A stretch of DNA of 64,000 bases. Origin: Lepiota brunneoincarnata (lineage: Eukaryota > Basidiomycota > Agaricomycetes > Agaricales > Agaricaceae). The notes below the pieces were generated by a model. It was not told where the DNA came from, did not search any database, and saw nothing but the letters and a program-made list of their open reading frames with translations. Made by a program: the position numbers and the translations under genes. The DNA lies in assembly GCA_023014365.1 (NCBI GenBank), contig JAEBUN010000001.1, forward strand, positions 992,001 through 1,056,000. Reading direction: 5' to 3'. Of this stretch, positions 31,494-45,280 are shown in pieces (positions within the stretch are counted from its first letter, which is position 1; each line of letters opens with the position of its first letter).

Positions 31494-33672
31494 CTATTCC
31501 CGACGCTTCCTAAGCGATATTCTCGCCGTCCTATTGGGAGCAACAAATATACCAGTGAACCACATATCCTTCGGCCTCCCACTCTGCTCGTCAGTCAATT
31601 TGATATCATACTCTAATAAAAGACGCGCAACGATTGCTTTGATTTCCGCAATCGCAAAAAACCGTCCCGGACTGCGTATCGGATTGTTTCGTAAGGATTT
31701 ACATGCTTGGGAGATGCAAGGAAAGAAATACATACCATGCATGTCGGCCAAGTCCAAAAGTCATAAATTCAGAAGTGAGAGCTGTCATCTGGTGCTTCAC
31801 GGGGTCTTGTTCTGTGAACCGGAAGCCTTGGAATTCTTGAGGTTTAGGATAATAGCGCTAACAGGGATATGAACGTCAATCGGGGCACTGTCGTGTACTT
31901 TACAAAATGCGGATTCAACTCACTGCATCATGATTAATCGCTCGAGCCGTCACTCCGAGGTTACTACCCCTCGGAACGAAAGTTCCATCGGAGAAAGTGA
32001 AATCCTTTACAACCTTTCCTTGCCATCACGACTGAAACGGCAGCCATGGTGAGTGTTCGCTGTTCGGGATTATTCACGACTCGAATTGCGACTCACCAGC
32101 ATCGCAACCATGGAGTCTCTGTGTTTCCTTTATGAAGCTGTCTAACTTTCGCATTTTCTCCATCGCGATCTTGTTCCAGCCTTCTTCCCTGATCGCTGTA
32201 GAGATCTCCTCTCGCAAGGGCTCAATGTACGAAGTATATATTGCCAAATTGAAGAGAACATGAGTCAAGAGCTAGATTAATCACTAAGTCCATCAACCGA
32301 ATATAATGGATAAAACAAGGACTCACAGAGGAAGTAGTATGAATGGCTACAACATTGAGGAAGATCATGCGAGTTGCGATATCGCGAGTGGTTCGCTGAT
32401 CTTCCGGGGCCGAATTTAACAACCACGTAATCATGTCATTCTGGAGAAATACCTTGGTGAGCGACTGTTAGGGCGAATGGATTGATAACTTACAGACTCG
32501 GCTTCATTACTTTTCTTCTCTAACCTGGATTTAATAATAGGTCGTAAGTAATCCTCAACCTCAGTTACCTTAGCCGGGCTGTTGAATAAAGCACGGCTAA
32601 CGATGCTATAAAGATCTGGCTCAGATTATTTTGTCAAGTGAACAACCGGGGCATACGCAACGGTTTGAGGAAAGTCGGGAGCTGCCTGAGCACGAAACCG
32701 GTCTTGGCTACGTGTACAGCGAAACCTTGCATTATCTTAGTGTACGTCGGATTGGAGCCTACACATTGTCTGTCACAAATGCAAGTGTCCCCCCTATGAT
32801 CAGCCCCGGACTTACTGAGTTTCGGACCAGCGAAAAACCTTGCACTGACTCTCGAGACAATGTGGACAACGGATGGATAAGCTGGGAGACTGATCCAATC
32901 TAAGGGGCGATAAGAGTCAAGTAGATATTAGTGTAACTGAGATAAAAACTCCTCACCGTTGTATGCATCCGTTGTCAAGAGATCCCCAAAAGCCTTGTCC
33001 ATTTCGTCTAGTAGATCCGGGAAACGTACCCCAATATTCCGTGTCATCGGACCACGAACAATATTGAGATGGTACGGATCCGACAAAATCCCCGGGCCCA
33101 CAGTATACTCAAATTGAGCAGCCTTAAGGAAGGGAAGCTCAGCCCATGGTATAGAACAATCAGGCTGCAAGATGTCATTCACCTCATTCACAGCCGCGAG
33201 GAACGACAGTTGATCGTCGTCCGCCTGTCGAATCTCTTCCAAGTATTCAGGGCCATTAACAAGCACCAGCCACCTGAAATATCTCGGAATCTTGAAGACG
33301 TGGTGCTGGGAGCGATTTTTATGGTCAGTGTGCGTTAGGCAGGGAGGGCCTTGGGAGGGGACACCTTCTCATATCCTTCTTGTATCAGCCGATAGCCATG
33401 CGCCAACGTCATAAATGAGCCAAACCAAGACGTTAGAATCCCGGAAGGACCAATAGTCGGTATCTTGTCGAGCTGTATGCACATCTATTCAGCGCACTGG
33501 ATTGAAGGGCAGAGGTACGAATGGTTACACCCGATTTTTTCCTCCGGACATATGCAGCAGTATAGCATGATGCGATTAATATAGCTGCTAGAGTGATAGG
33601 TTGGAAGGGGTACACGAGGTGAATGAAATAGTTCATGAGGGTGGATTGGGTGACATTCACCACATCTCCCAT
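31494..33672 (-). CDS. Cytochrome P450, copy 2 (most complete)
   Basis: From ATG 33672 (MGDVVNVTQSTLMNYF, with a membrane anchor ITLAAILIASCYTAAYVRRK) through about ten exons to the stop at 31494. Visible landmarks: VNGPEYLEEIRQADDDQLSF, RGPMTRNIGVRFPDLLDEMD, VVHIVSRVSARFFAGPKL, MITWLLNSAPEDQRTTRDIATRM leading into the I helix, LREEISTAIREEGW, the K-helix KMRKLDSFIKETQRLHG, and the haem loop FGLGRHACPGRFFA, whose cysteine codon is split TG/T by an intron. It is an ER-anchored, haem-thiolate monooxygenase needing a P450 reductase partner. One extra base at 32013-32014 shifts the frame in a conserved segment; it may be an error or early decay. The family resembles ent-kaurene-oxidase-like P450s (inference). 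Confidence 0.85.
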
Positions 33673-34312
33673 GGGGGTTTTATACTCCCTGGGTGCCCGT
33701 GCGACTGCTTACAGTTAGCACAGACTCTCTAGCCGTTACGGCGGGCGCAGTCCAACTTCTCCTGTGATTGACAAGGTCCCCATAGCATATGACTTGACTA
33801 TGGAGACTTAAAGCCGGAATGAGCGCAACGAAGATTCAGCTCTGTCCCTCGCTATTTAACATGTTAGTGTGGTGATTTGGTGAAGGGAGCATCGATGCAG
33901 GGAGACAAAACCGTTGAGGGGAGGGATTCCGAGGTGCAAGCCAGTAGTTGGCCAGTGGTTGGCTATGTGAAAGTAGCGGCTAGTTTTAGGTTGGTAGGAT
34001 TGCTATCTCCGACTGAGCCGGAGTGAAGAGTGGGTAGAAACGTGTAATTGGGAGAAACGCATCTGAACTTCGGTTCGGCGCACCTTGCTCGTGTGCAGGT
34101 AAAGTTGGTCGGCGAACGCTTCATAAAGACGCCCACGCTGTGCCGGTTGAGTCCAAACCCCATCAGATGCTAAGATGTTGCTATGGCGGCTAAGTGGTGA
34201 GAGCCAGATAAAGCGTGAGACTCCACTGGACAGTGATATTAGAACATACAGAGGGCTAGCATTAAGCCCGGGTCGATATGCACAGGACGAATTACAGCCA
34301 TACTGAACAATC
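33673..34312. other. Intergenic, nothing recognised
   Basis: Short random open frames only. It presumably contains the promoter of P450 copy 2 and the 3' end of the FAD oxidoreductase. Confidence 0.4.
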
Positions 34313-36520
34313 CTACTGTTCCTTCAATCGAGCCTCAGTCTCAATAATGCCCGTTGCCCTAAGAATCGCAATAGGCAACATTATTAGAACATCTCCTAGT
34401 CCCAATATTACACTCCCAACCGTTCCAATCAGCGCTCTCGCACCAGAATCCTCCAAAAAGCGGAAAAGGAGTACCGCGAAAGCTTCTACCTTGCTTTCCT
34501 GCAGGAACAGATGGTGGTCTGCGTGCTCGATAACGAACGGCGGTCTCACGGTGTCGTTCTTCGTCTGAATCATCCTACCGGGTGTGGACTGAAGCGACGG
34601 ATCAGAGGATTGCTGATGAATACGCCCGTAGAGATCCTTGTCCTCAACGGAACAAGCGGCCAGAATCCCCGACGTGAAGCCATCTTCATGGAACCCGTAC
34701 TTTAGATACGCTCCGGCGAAAGAGATAGCGCGCTTATTTTGGATCTTGCGCATTTCCTGTTGAGCCTTCACTGCCTGTGATGAACGTTCAGTCATATTCA
34801 CGCTTACTAAAATGTGTTTAGTACCTTGTCGTCTAGGACGGGATGGTCGTACCTCCACCGACCCTGAACCTTGGTCTCGTCCACTTCAATCTCAGGGGGA
34901 GGATTGAGAGTAGCGAGAACAGGACCATATCGGTGTTCCGGAATATGCTGCAGGTCGTTCATACCGTCTAATTAAGATCAGATTAGACAAAATAATCGAT
35001 TCATAAAGAAAAGAGTCCTAACAAGTGCTAGTGAAGTGTAAGACAATGCGTGATCGCAAGGGAAATCAGACATACAGGGAAACCCGATTGGCAGGTTTCT
35101 TACTATTCCCATCCGAGAATGTCAAACAGTTCCAGCAAGACCAAGCGCTCCGAGCTTTTGGCATTAGCTGGAACATAAATCAGCAGCAAAACACCGGAGG
35201 AAAAACTGACACATACTCGGGGGTCGCTATGTAGCACAACCTCGTTTCTACTCCACTCGAAAGACTCCAGGATGCGCGCCTCCTCGTCTTGTGCATCTCC
35301 AGCCTGGAGTATCCGCAAGGCTTCGTCCGAATGGCAGGCAAGTATGACGTGATCATAGACAAACTTGTCGTCATTGTCTGTTACAAGCTCCAGTTGTGGG
35401 ATTCCAGTATCGGTGTTTGGTATTGAGGAGATACAGTTTACTTTGCTCGAAATATGGAGTTGCGATGGGGGAAGCTGACTGAGAATCTGATCCACGTAGC
35501 GATGGCTAGAAAGCAACTGTTCAATGACCAAAGATAAGACAACCACAATACAAACCACAAACCTTCCACCACATATAGTCAACCATTGCGGCCTACCGGT
35601 AATTTGCAACAGACCGTGGTTGTACATGAATTGGATCTACCACCTAGGTTAGAACGAAGAGGGAACGCATTTCTCACGACGCACAAGAGTACGAGCAGGA
35701 AAATCCTCGAAACATCTATCGGGTGGAGTGCTCCAGATAGCAGCCGTCATGGGCTACGAGCAGAATTTTAGCCACTATCATGATACCTGTAGAATGGCAC
35801 GTACGATCAGGTAATTATCCCTGAACACATCCGAGTACCCTTCATTTTCAAGGTACTGACCAATGCTGATTGAATGTTCAGCACGCTGTCGGAGGAAGCG
35901 GCGGGCGCAGGAATTGAACCAGGACGATATCATATAACATTCGCCACATGGTCGGATCAAAGAGCCGCGTTGGCTGGCAGAACACAGTCAAGAGATTTTT
36001 TCCAGCCCATTCGAACGCGCCCTCGTCCCGGGAAACACTCAGTGTCATTTCGGTAGGCAGGATACGGATACCCTTGCTTGGCGTCTCGGTGGGATTGGAA
36101 GGAAACGACGAAAAGCGGGGAAAGGGCCATGATGGTAGCCTAGGTATTTCGCTTTCTGGTGGTGGATAAAATTGGAGGAAACGCGAAAAATTTGGGTATG
36201 TTTGCGGATTGAAGACAATCTGTAAGCCTCGGGTGAGTTACGCTTAACCGCCCGTACATATTTCTGCATGTCACCGACAAAACCACTGTATACGAGCTCA
36301 ACGCCGTAAAGCCACGTGAAAAACGCGAAGCATATACTCACGTATCCACGTCTACCCCATCACTCGAAGGATCTGCTGTAGGCCTGAACCTCACGGTGTT
36401 TGCATGACCTCCTGGCCTATCATCCGCCTCATAAAGATGAACTTCGTGGTCGCTGTACTCATTCAAAAGCCAAGTTGCGGCCAGCCCAGAGACACCAGAA
36501 CCAACGACGGCGACCTTCAT
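34313..36520 (-). CDS. FAD/NAD(P)-binding amine-oxidase-like oxidoreductase
   Basis: Starts [20 protein letters not shown], a GxGxxG dinucleotide-binding fold, followed by [16 protein letters not shown]. After splicing, a tiny exon at 36279-36285 restores DTGFIVFNP. Further conserved pieces are [119 protein letters not shown] and [22 protein letters not shown]. The C-terminal segment 34313-34790 ([16 protein letters not shown]) ends in a hydrophobic stretch, [20 protein letters not shown], probably a membrane anchor. This is the fungal FAD-oxidoreductase family related to those next to cyclopropane-fatty-acid synthases; the substrate is unknown. One extra base at 35919-35920 breaks the frame. 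Confidence 0.8.
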
Positions 36521-37028
36521 GACAGTGAGGGAGGAAAAGCTGGCCCAAATTATTCAACCCGACCGTATCAGAGTCGGTGGGCGCATCTTCCCACGGCTAG
36601 TCTCGGGGTTACTGGTGTAAACCCCGTCCCACGTAGCCATACCCTTTCACATACTTCAGCCCTTTAATCAATACCCTGGTCCATTTGCCTCCCTGCGCGA
36701 CCTGGGTCCCTATGCGACTCACAAATTTCCGCCGCACGGAAGAGTGAGCCCCATGGCATATCAACGTTGCACTCACATAGCCACCCAACGGACATGCTGA
36801 CAAGGAGTCTGGAGGTATCCCAAGGGAGCGGAGCGATGGCCGACATCAACGTCTGCCTCGTTCTAACATGAGCTTTGGATTGTGTGCTATGAATGGATAC
36901 ACTTGATAGAAGAGTTGGATGCAAAAAAAGAATAGGCTAGAACCGTCTAAATCATCAGGCCGCGCCCACAAGACCTCCATCACTCCCTAATTACTGCAGC
37001 TGGCAGTGCACCTGACCAATGCCACTCC
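36521..37028. other. Intergenic between divergent-free minus-strand genes
   Basis: Holds the promoter region of the FAD oxidoreductase and the 3' flank of the P450 at 37029-39275. No further gene is supported. Confidence 0.4.
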
Positions 37029-39275
37029 TCACCTCTCGTCCGTCCTCAGACCCAAGACCTGCCATTCGGCTTGAGAATCGTCATACGAGCGCTCGATAAT
37101 CTTCTTGTGCTTCTCTGACCTCGGTGTGAACCCGAGCTTGTAAGTGTACGGAATGCTGACGAAACCATCCGAGAATGTCTTCTCGTCGTTAATATCAGGG
37201 ATAATGGGCTTGCCGGTCTTCGCATCTTTGGGAAGGACAAAGTCTACACCCCACATGATACGAGCCAAGACGATAAAGAGGGATGCTTCCGCGATGTAAG
37301 ATCCTTGGCAGAAACGACGGCCCCAGCCGAAGACGTAGCTGAAGAACGTTTAATCAGAAATACATCATCCCCCAAGTATTTCAAGCCACTTACTGGTCCC
37401 TATCCGTATCTGGACCGCTTCCCCAGCGAGTTGGCTTGCCCTCCTGATACCAGCGCTCTGGTTGGTATGCGAAAGGATTCCTTGAAAATACAAAATCCTC
37501 AGCGTCCCTCTAGCAACTGGTCACTCTTACACTTACGGGTAACGATTAGGGTCCATGTGAATAGCCCACACATTACCAATAACAGTAGATCCCTTGGGAA
37601 TAAAGTAGCCCTCGAAGATATCATCTTCGTCACTGCTATGAGGGATACCTATCAAGAAGAAGGGTATTAATACGTCGCTTCACCCCCAGATCAGAATAGT
37701 GCATACCCATGATGGTCGGTGGACGCCTGCGCAAAGTCTCCTTGATACAAGCAACGAGGTAGGGCATATTCGGCTCATCCTCAAACGCAGGCATCCTATC
37801 AGCACCAACCACACGGTCTATTTCCTCCCTAACCTTCCTAGCACACTCTGGGTGACTGATCATGAAGAGCAAGAACGATTGCATCGTGCTAGCAGTCGTA
37901 TCCGATCCAGCCTCCAACACAGTACCAGCAGTATAAGCAAGGAGTGTATCCCTCAACCAACCCTCGTCAGTGATACCGCAACCAGGAGCATCTTCAAAAC
38001 CGGCCTCTCCACGTTGCCTGAGGTAGTTGGACACATAACAATCCCTGGCAATACCATTTCCAATTTCTTCCTGTAGCTCCTTGAGGAGTCCACCCCAAAG
38101 GATCATTTCCCTAAATGAAGAATCACATCAGAAACCAACGGCACAACCCCACTCTCAAGATTCATACCATTCGTGCATCTTACGAGCCTCCACACGCCAT
38201 TTGGCCAGGAAGTCAGGGAGCTTACGCAGGATGGGGAAAGCATCGGCACTAATGTGGTCATTAGCACTATTTCCGCAGACTTCCCAATCCTGAAAATAAC
38301 CTACAGATAATTTCCGGGTTGGCCAACCTTGGTGAAATTTGCCAGCACTTCGTAGATCATGTGCCTTGGTGTTACCACATGTTATGTCAGCCAACAACAG
38401 GAACCAGAGCGGGGTAAAAACACCCTTCGCTTACAGATTCCGGTTATTCAAAATCTTGTGCGCGCGTTTGCCGTAGGTGACGGTCATGACAATACTCGTT
38501 GTCTAGGAGGGGACAAAGTGCCATCAAATCAGCCAAAAGTCATCCATTAAGCGAATCAGGGGGGGAGTCAAACTTGACACATACATAGCGGCGAACAAGG
38601 GAGAACCAATGGGCCTCGGGGACCTCGCCATGAGGGCCAGCATCCATATCCTGAAGACTCTGCTCTCCGTGTTGGACAATATCATAAAGAAGGACACGGG
38701 ATTCCAAATCTTGCGATGGGCGGAGACGTTTAGAAGCACCAGGACCAATAGCAATCTGTAAGCTCTTTCTCGAAGCCTAGGCGGGAAACGGCTGAGAGTG
38801 GGTCCCAATAGGAGATAGCGAAGAACCGCGCGTACCTTCCATTCCTTATCATATGGCAAAAAGACTTGGCGTTGACCAGCACTCATGATATCGTGAGCGA
38901 CATGCGGTGGCGAAGCGACTAGAAAAGTTCTTGCTACGGTTGACGAACAGCTCATCGGCGGCCTCGGCGGTATTGAGAACGATGACTTCCTGGGGACCCA
39001 GCTTCAGACGATAAATAGGACCATATTCCATGGCCCACTCCCTGAACTAGCCAAAACTCAACACTTTTACAGCGAGAATATTACAAATATAATACCTTGG
39101 GATACGGCCTGAGCACATCAATCTGGAAAAGGTTTCCAAGGAATGGTACTCCCTTTGGCCCAGGAGGCAACTTGCGTCCCGCGTTTGCTTTTGCTTGCTT
39201 GACATAGTGTATCACACCCATCACCGCAAAGGTCAGGCCAATGGCCACCATCTCAGAGGTACCTAAGATGGCCAT
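37029..39275 (-). CDS. Cytochrome P450, unrelated to the three-copy family
   Basis: ATG 39275 with a membrane anchor (VAIGLTFAVMGVIHYV) and the proline hinge KLPPGPKGVPFLGNL. Later landmarks: YGPIYRLKLGPQEVIVLNT, VAHDIMSAGQRQVFLPYD, the I-helix AGSDTTAS near 37900 (oxygen activation), the ExxR motif KETLRRRP near 37730, PKGSTVIGNVWAIHMDP, and the haem-binding loop FGWGRRFCQG near 37310. It ends at the stop 37029. Intron boundaries are GT-AG throughout. One extra base at 38913-38914 interrupts a conserved segment. It resembles the O-methylsterigmatocystin-oxidoreductase-like group of basidiomycete P450s by its motifs (inference). Confidence 0.9.
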
Positions 39276-41538
39276 GGTGGATGATGGAGGAAAGAATAGG
39301 TTTAGAAGAGAAGTAGGCCAGGGTGGTGGTCGGGAGGCATGGTGTTTTTAACCTGGCTCCAAGGTGGGTTCTACCCCTGCTACCAAAACGAGGAATCCAC
39401 GTAGGTCCGTTTCTGGAATCACAGAACGAGGCGGAGACTCTTCGTCCTGGCCCTGGAATGGAAAAATAGAACATTGATATACACATTTACGACTAGTTCC
39501 GGGTATTTGACTTGTTTGGAAATAAGCGATTGTTCGAGTTGCGATGGAGCGGGATTCTGGTCGAAAACGAGAGTTTGTGCTACGAAGTAAGTTATCGGGT
39601 CGGCCGCATTGGTGATTGTCACGCAAGTTTCGGTGTTCAAGTGGGCCTCTAGACGCCCAGCACTAACCCTTTGGATCCCACAAGTGTTCTCACCCTAGGC
39701 AAATCATGAGTTAACTAAGCTTGAAAACTGACATGTGATGTAGGTCGTAGTCGCCCCGCTTGTCCCGAACCGCAAATAGTCACAGACCCATCATTTTGTT
39801 TTTAACCCACTTTCTGCCCAATATCGACTCCGCACCCGCACCCACCCGAGATAGCTGGCGAATCCATTCGGGTACCTCACGATGGCCCGTCCCAGAACAT
39901 ATTGCCATGCAAAGAAAAACCGACGTGGCTGCTACCTCAGGTTACTTGATACTCGCTGCTCGCTGACAACCTTGCCGATCATGCTCAAGGGTGCTGATAG
40001 TAGTAACCTGTACCCCACTGAGTAACGTCGATCCACTTCATTCCGCTCAGTGCTCACGCACCCGGATGGACGTTTCCAGCTGATCTAATTCTTGCACACA
40101 CGCGCGCACGCACACACACAGCAATCACGGCGCGATTCTCTGCTCGGGCCACGATACCATACTGTAACGGTGATGGCCTGAGAAGATTCTCAATTGAACC
40201 CCCTTTCTGTAACTCATTCCAACTTCGTCGATCCAGGGATTAATAGTGATTTCCCCGAGAGGGGGAGAAGCACTTTCCCCAAAAGTGCCATAACCACTCT
40301 ACTGGTGTTTGATTTCACATACATAGCAAAGACCTCACTGACCCACTCTGCTCTCTCGTGACAAGAGCAGATTTGTGGCGTATTCCCCCTGTCGCTCATG
40401 TTCTTGAGCAACCAATTGAAGGAGCGTGACAAACGGGGGAGAATTTGATGATAGAAATGATATCATCCGTGCGGTGCAATGCCATGAGGACCTTTCGGCA
40501 AAAGATATTTTTACTTGGCAGAGGTACGGGGTCAACACATTTGTTAGCCGCCTTCAGAGTCGCAACTATCATTCAAGTCGTCCGCCGATCGACCTCCGGG
40601 CCTGCCTAGATCCCATACGGGTGCTCAGGGATACTTGAAACCAACTCAGTGAGCAGTGTTCTGGACTCGGGAGGGCGTTATACTGTACTTGCTTGTGTGC
40701 GCAAAGTCCAATGGGCCAACCGTAACGGGAGTAAATAAATGTATAATGTAGCATCTGTTGAGTGTATACGACGGTATCAGTTCAGTTTTGCCGCGGAGAA
40801 GGTGGTACAAGTTAGCTTTTAGGCGTGACGAGACTCCGAGGTTCACCTGCACAACTTGATTGTGGGGGGCTTTTAATGCGGGTCTTTCCGTTTCGTGAAG
40901 TCCTGGACAGATCATCCTATAGTTACGGTCTCTCTTAGTTCTTATAGTTGTAGTCCTTCTGGCTACGTGGGGACTGCGATCGGGCACCGTATGCTATAAA
41001 TTGTTGATTTATAAAAAAAAAAAAGAAGTCCCTGGACAGAGAGTTTGTGACTGTCGGTGCCATCACTCTGTAAGGGTGGTCACATAGCCGCAGTAACCGT
41101 TACACCACTAAGGACATAACAGAACACGTTAGATATTCTATTACCGGACAGTATATATGCACAGTAGAAGGACTGTAGTAAGCCCAGGCTTATGCACTCG
41201 TAGGGACTGGGTCTGGTACGTCCCTACGTATTATCAAAACTATTCGCCCTCCTGCTATGTCCGAATTGGACGGATTTTTGTGAGTGGCCAACTTAGTCCT
41301 ACAGCTGGTCCAATAATTTCGTACAGGCTGATTACCTTTCAGCGAGGCAGGGCATGCCCCTAGCCTAGTGACAGCTTACCAGCAAGTTTATGTCACTACT
41401 ATCCCTCGCTCACAACAAACGCACAGACGGATATTTAAGTTGGTAGTGTAATATCTCCTTGGGTATGATACAACAAAGCAAATGACCTGTAACGATGTAA
41501 ACTACACAAGTTCAACTCTATGATCAAGCAAAACGGAT
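39276..41538. other. Gene-free stretch with a CA/CG microsatellite
   Basis: No coding region is supported. 40094-40120 is an alternating CA/CG dinucleotide tract. A stretch beginning TGTAAGGGTGGTCAC at 41069 looks LTR-like at its start, but no matching end or target duplication was found. Confidence 0.45.
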
Positions 41539-42543
<1,005 letters not shown>

Positions 42544-44334
42544 GTTGATGCTGGAGGAAGACGAAGAGTTCTTGTGTTTTGAAGATGAGCGGGATTTGTT
42601 GGGGCGAAGGTTATGAAGGAGGTTGGAGACAAGGGCCTGAGGTTTAAGAGATTTATTTGTTTTCGACATCGGGGTCAGTGGATCAATCAGTCTCCACCGA
42701 GAATGTTTACGTGGGATAGCACGCTTTCGGCTGCGCTTCTGTCTCGAAAATATACTCGAGTGGATCGTCATCACGTGTGCGCCTCGCTGAGTCCTTGCAA
42801 CCTCCTCGCCTCAGTCCATCTGCCCCTTTACCTGTCTCCTGCGCAGTATCCACGGCTCTCGAGAGCCTTTGAGCCTCACTTTAACATGTTCCCACTATAT
42901 CGTGCACGAGGGGGCTTTTACTCGGTAATGGTTTGCAAATCGGCAATCGGTTTGATGATTCCGGGGTCCTCATACATTCCTATCCGCCTGTCTTGCCAGA
43001 TTCGTAAGTGAACCCTGCTCCCCTCGGCCCAAAGCGCATCGTCCAGTGGGAAATGAGCTACACCCCGTCTTCACAACGGTCATAGGACCGCGACCCCCTT
43101 GACGCGTGACATCATCTGGGATATTTCGGCTGCATTGCAGCAGGGGGAGATGTCAAAGTGAGCAATCCCCCCTCTGATTAGAATGTTTCATGACACTTAC
43201 ATCTTCTATTATGCCACCTTGTTACTCCGGGCTGATGTTCGAGCCATTAGCAGTGTGGCCTTGTCGTTATTTAATGTGCTGTAAAGGACCCCTTTCGAAT
43301 GCTGACCGAGGTAAACACGACTGATGTTGCCGAGGCGAGGCCCTGGGAATAAAAAACTTATCGGGTGGAAAATGCTTAGTCAGCAAACCCTCATCGATCA
43401 TCATCCATTCCGTTTGCTCAACAACATTCCAATGGTCAATCCACTGCTCGGGTGAATCCCACAGATATTCCTCTCAGACATGGGTCTCGTTCATGAGCCT
43501 TATAGCCCCCTAAACATCCATCTGTTCATATGGTCTTTGTGGCTATTTTTATCTCCGACTCGGGAGAACTACTCCTCGCTGAGCACAAACGGAAGGAGGG
43601 GTCCCTTGTGTCCGTGTCCCAAACCACCCTCATCTAGTAAAGAGTCCTCTCTTTGAAAACCCAGGCACTTGGGCGGCTTGTCTGTTACTTGTCGCCCTCG
43701 ACTTCTACGAATACGAACCCGTTGAAAAGAAGTGATTGGAGCCTCTCCAAGGCTGTAACGCGCCGGGAGAACAACCAACAGTCATACAGCCGCGACTCCG
43801 CCTCGGAGATGAAATCAGATATCAGGCTTAGCGGAGTGCTCGCCTCGCGGCTGTTGCTGGTCGGATAAGCGTATTGTGTTGTTTTGGTGTTGGGGTTTAT
43901 ATAGTCCATAATAATACATCCTAACCCTCCTGTCGAACAGGCTTCGAGTATATCGAGCGAATACATACACCAGATCTCTCTAGTCTTTTGAAAGCCCCTG
44001 AGCAATGGATGGACGTATGGCAGTGGCCTAACAGGGTCCCCGTGATCGCATGATCATGCTTACTCTGGCCCCTTGAAGCGTGAGAAAAGCATCGGAGTCC
44101 GATCTTTTGTCATTCTTAGAGAGACAGTGCTGCAACTCCCGGCTACATTGAACTCCCTACAAGGCCGTCGTCCAGGGACAAATCTCCGAACCAACTATTT
44201 AGCAAACTTGGCTTGGGATGCTCTCCGATAAGTTACTCTCCCTAGGGCTGCAAGACCTATATGCTGCTTGGTGTTCATAAGCTCACCAACAGTTGCAGAC
44301 AACTTGCCTTAAGTAATATATCAGACTCTTCCAC
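42544..44334. other. Intergenic, no supported gene
   Basis: A minus-strand 106-codon frame at 43685-44005, adjoining a 69-codon frame in another phase, could be an exon pair. I recognise no family and see no convincing splice logic. Nothing else is supported. Confidence 0.35.
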
Positions 44335-44938
44335 TGTCGACGATTTGACTTTCCATCTGGAGATGTCGTGGTTGAAACCGCCGGACGGGGCAAAATAGGC
44401 TATTCTTACCATCCCGCCGTTGGGTCGTAAGTGGGAATGGGCCAATGTGAACGACTGATAATTCTCTTGCGGTTAAAGTTCGCCATCAAGCCTTCGCTTC
44501 ATGATGGTGCTCGGAGGGGATGGCGCTTTCAATACGAGACAGACCAAGGACCTATCGACACCGCAAATCGAGATACCTGGCTTATTGGGAGTTACGAGAG
44601 TTTCGCCGCCTGGACTGCGTCCTTAGGAGTGCGGAATGATCAATGGCGTAGTAGGCCATCATTGGGCTGCTGCAGTCAAAAATCCTTGGGCGGGTTACGA
44701 TGGTAACGGACTGCCCCGCAATAAGCACCAAAAATACTCGGCGCATGTTGCCTCGAGGAATATCGTCTTTGGGGATTCGTTTGTTACATGACTGTGCCGC
44801 AGACTTCGCAAAGAAAGAACAAGATACCTTAACCGAGGCGCCGTCGCACATGGTCTGGACAAAGTCGGGGATGTGATGTTACCAGTGTAGAACGGCCTTA
44901 CCAGGCGTAAAGCAGTCATACATGTTTCTGATAGCTAG
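44335..44938 (+). pseudogene. Decayed twin of the MDR reductase
   Basis: Collinear with the gene at 45281-46994. GGAGATGTCGTGGTTGAAAC near 44360 matches the GDIV exon. TCGTAAGTGGGAATGG at 44426 matches the intron donor at 46172-46187. GTGCGGAATGATCA at 44628 matches the ECGMIS exon, and GGTCTGGACAAAGTCGGGGATGT near 44850 matches LDKVGDV, ending in TAG 44936-44938. Most of the N-terminal half and several exons are lost or scrambled. Confidence 0.65.
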
Positions 44939-45280
44939 CCCTCAGCACTCCGATGGCTTTACCTATGTAATAAGTATCGTGCTATGTGAGAATGATTTGA
45001 GTCTGCCAGACAGTGAGAAACGGCCCCATGACAAACTCGTTCCGGTTATACATCGCCGGTCGGACACAAACATAAGCCTGCGTAGCGCAGCCCAACTCCC
45101 GGCTAATGATTTGTAACCCCTGGAAAAACCCGCGAGTCCCATGACGAATTGCACCTGCGCCGCGGCAAGGCTGGGAAACGTGATTAGTGGCCAACACCTT
45201 TATAAGCCACGGCCGATGATAAGAGCCTACCAGAACTAACGGCCATTCCTTCTTCACGCATACAACTTTCGAACAAAGAC

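Noticed and set aside
43685..44005. 106-codon minus-strand frame followed by a 69-codon frame in another phase
   Set aside because: Could be an exon pair, but there is no family recognition or convincing splice sites.
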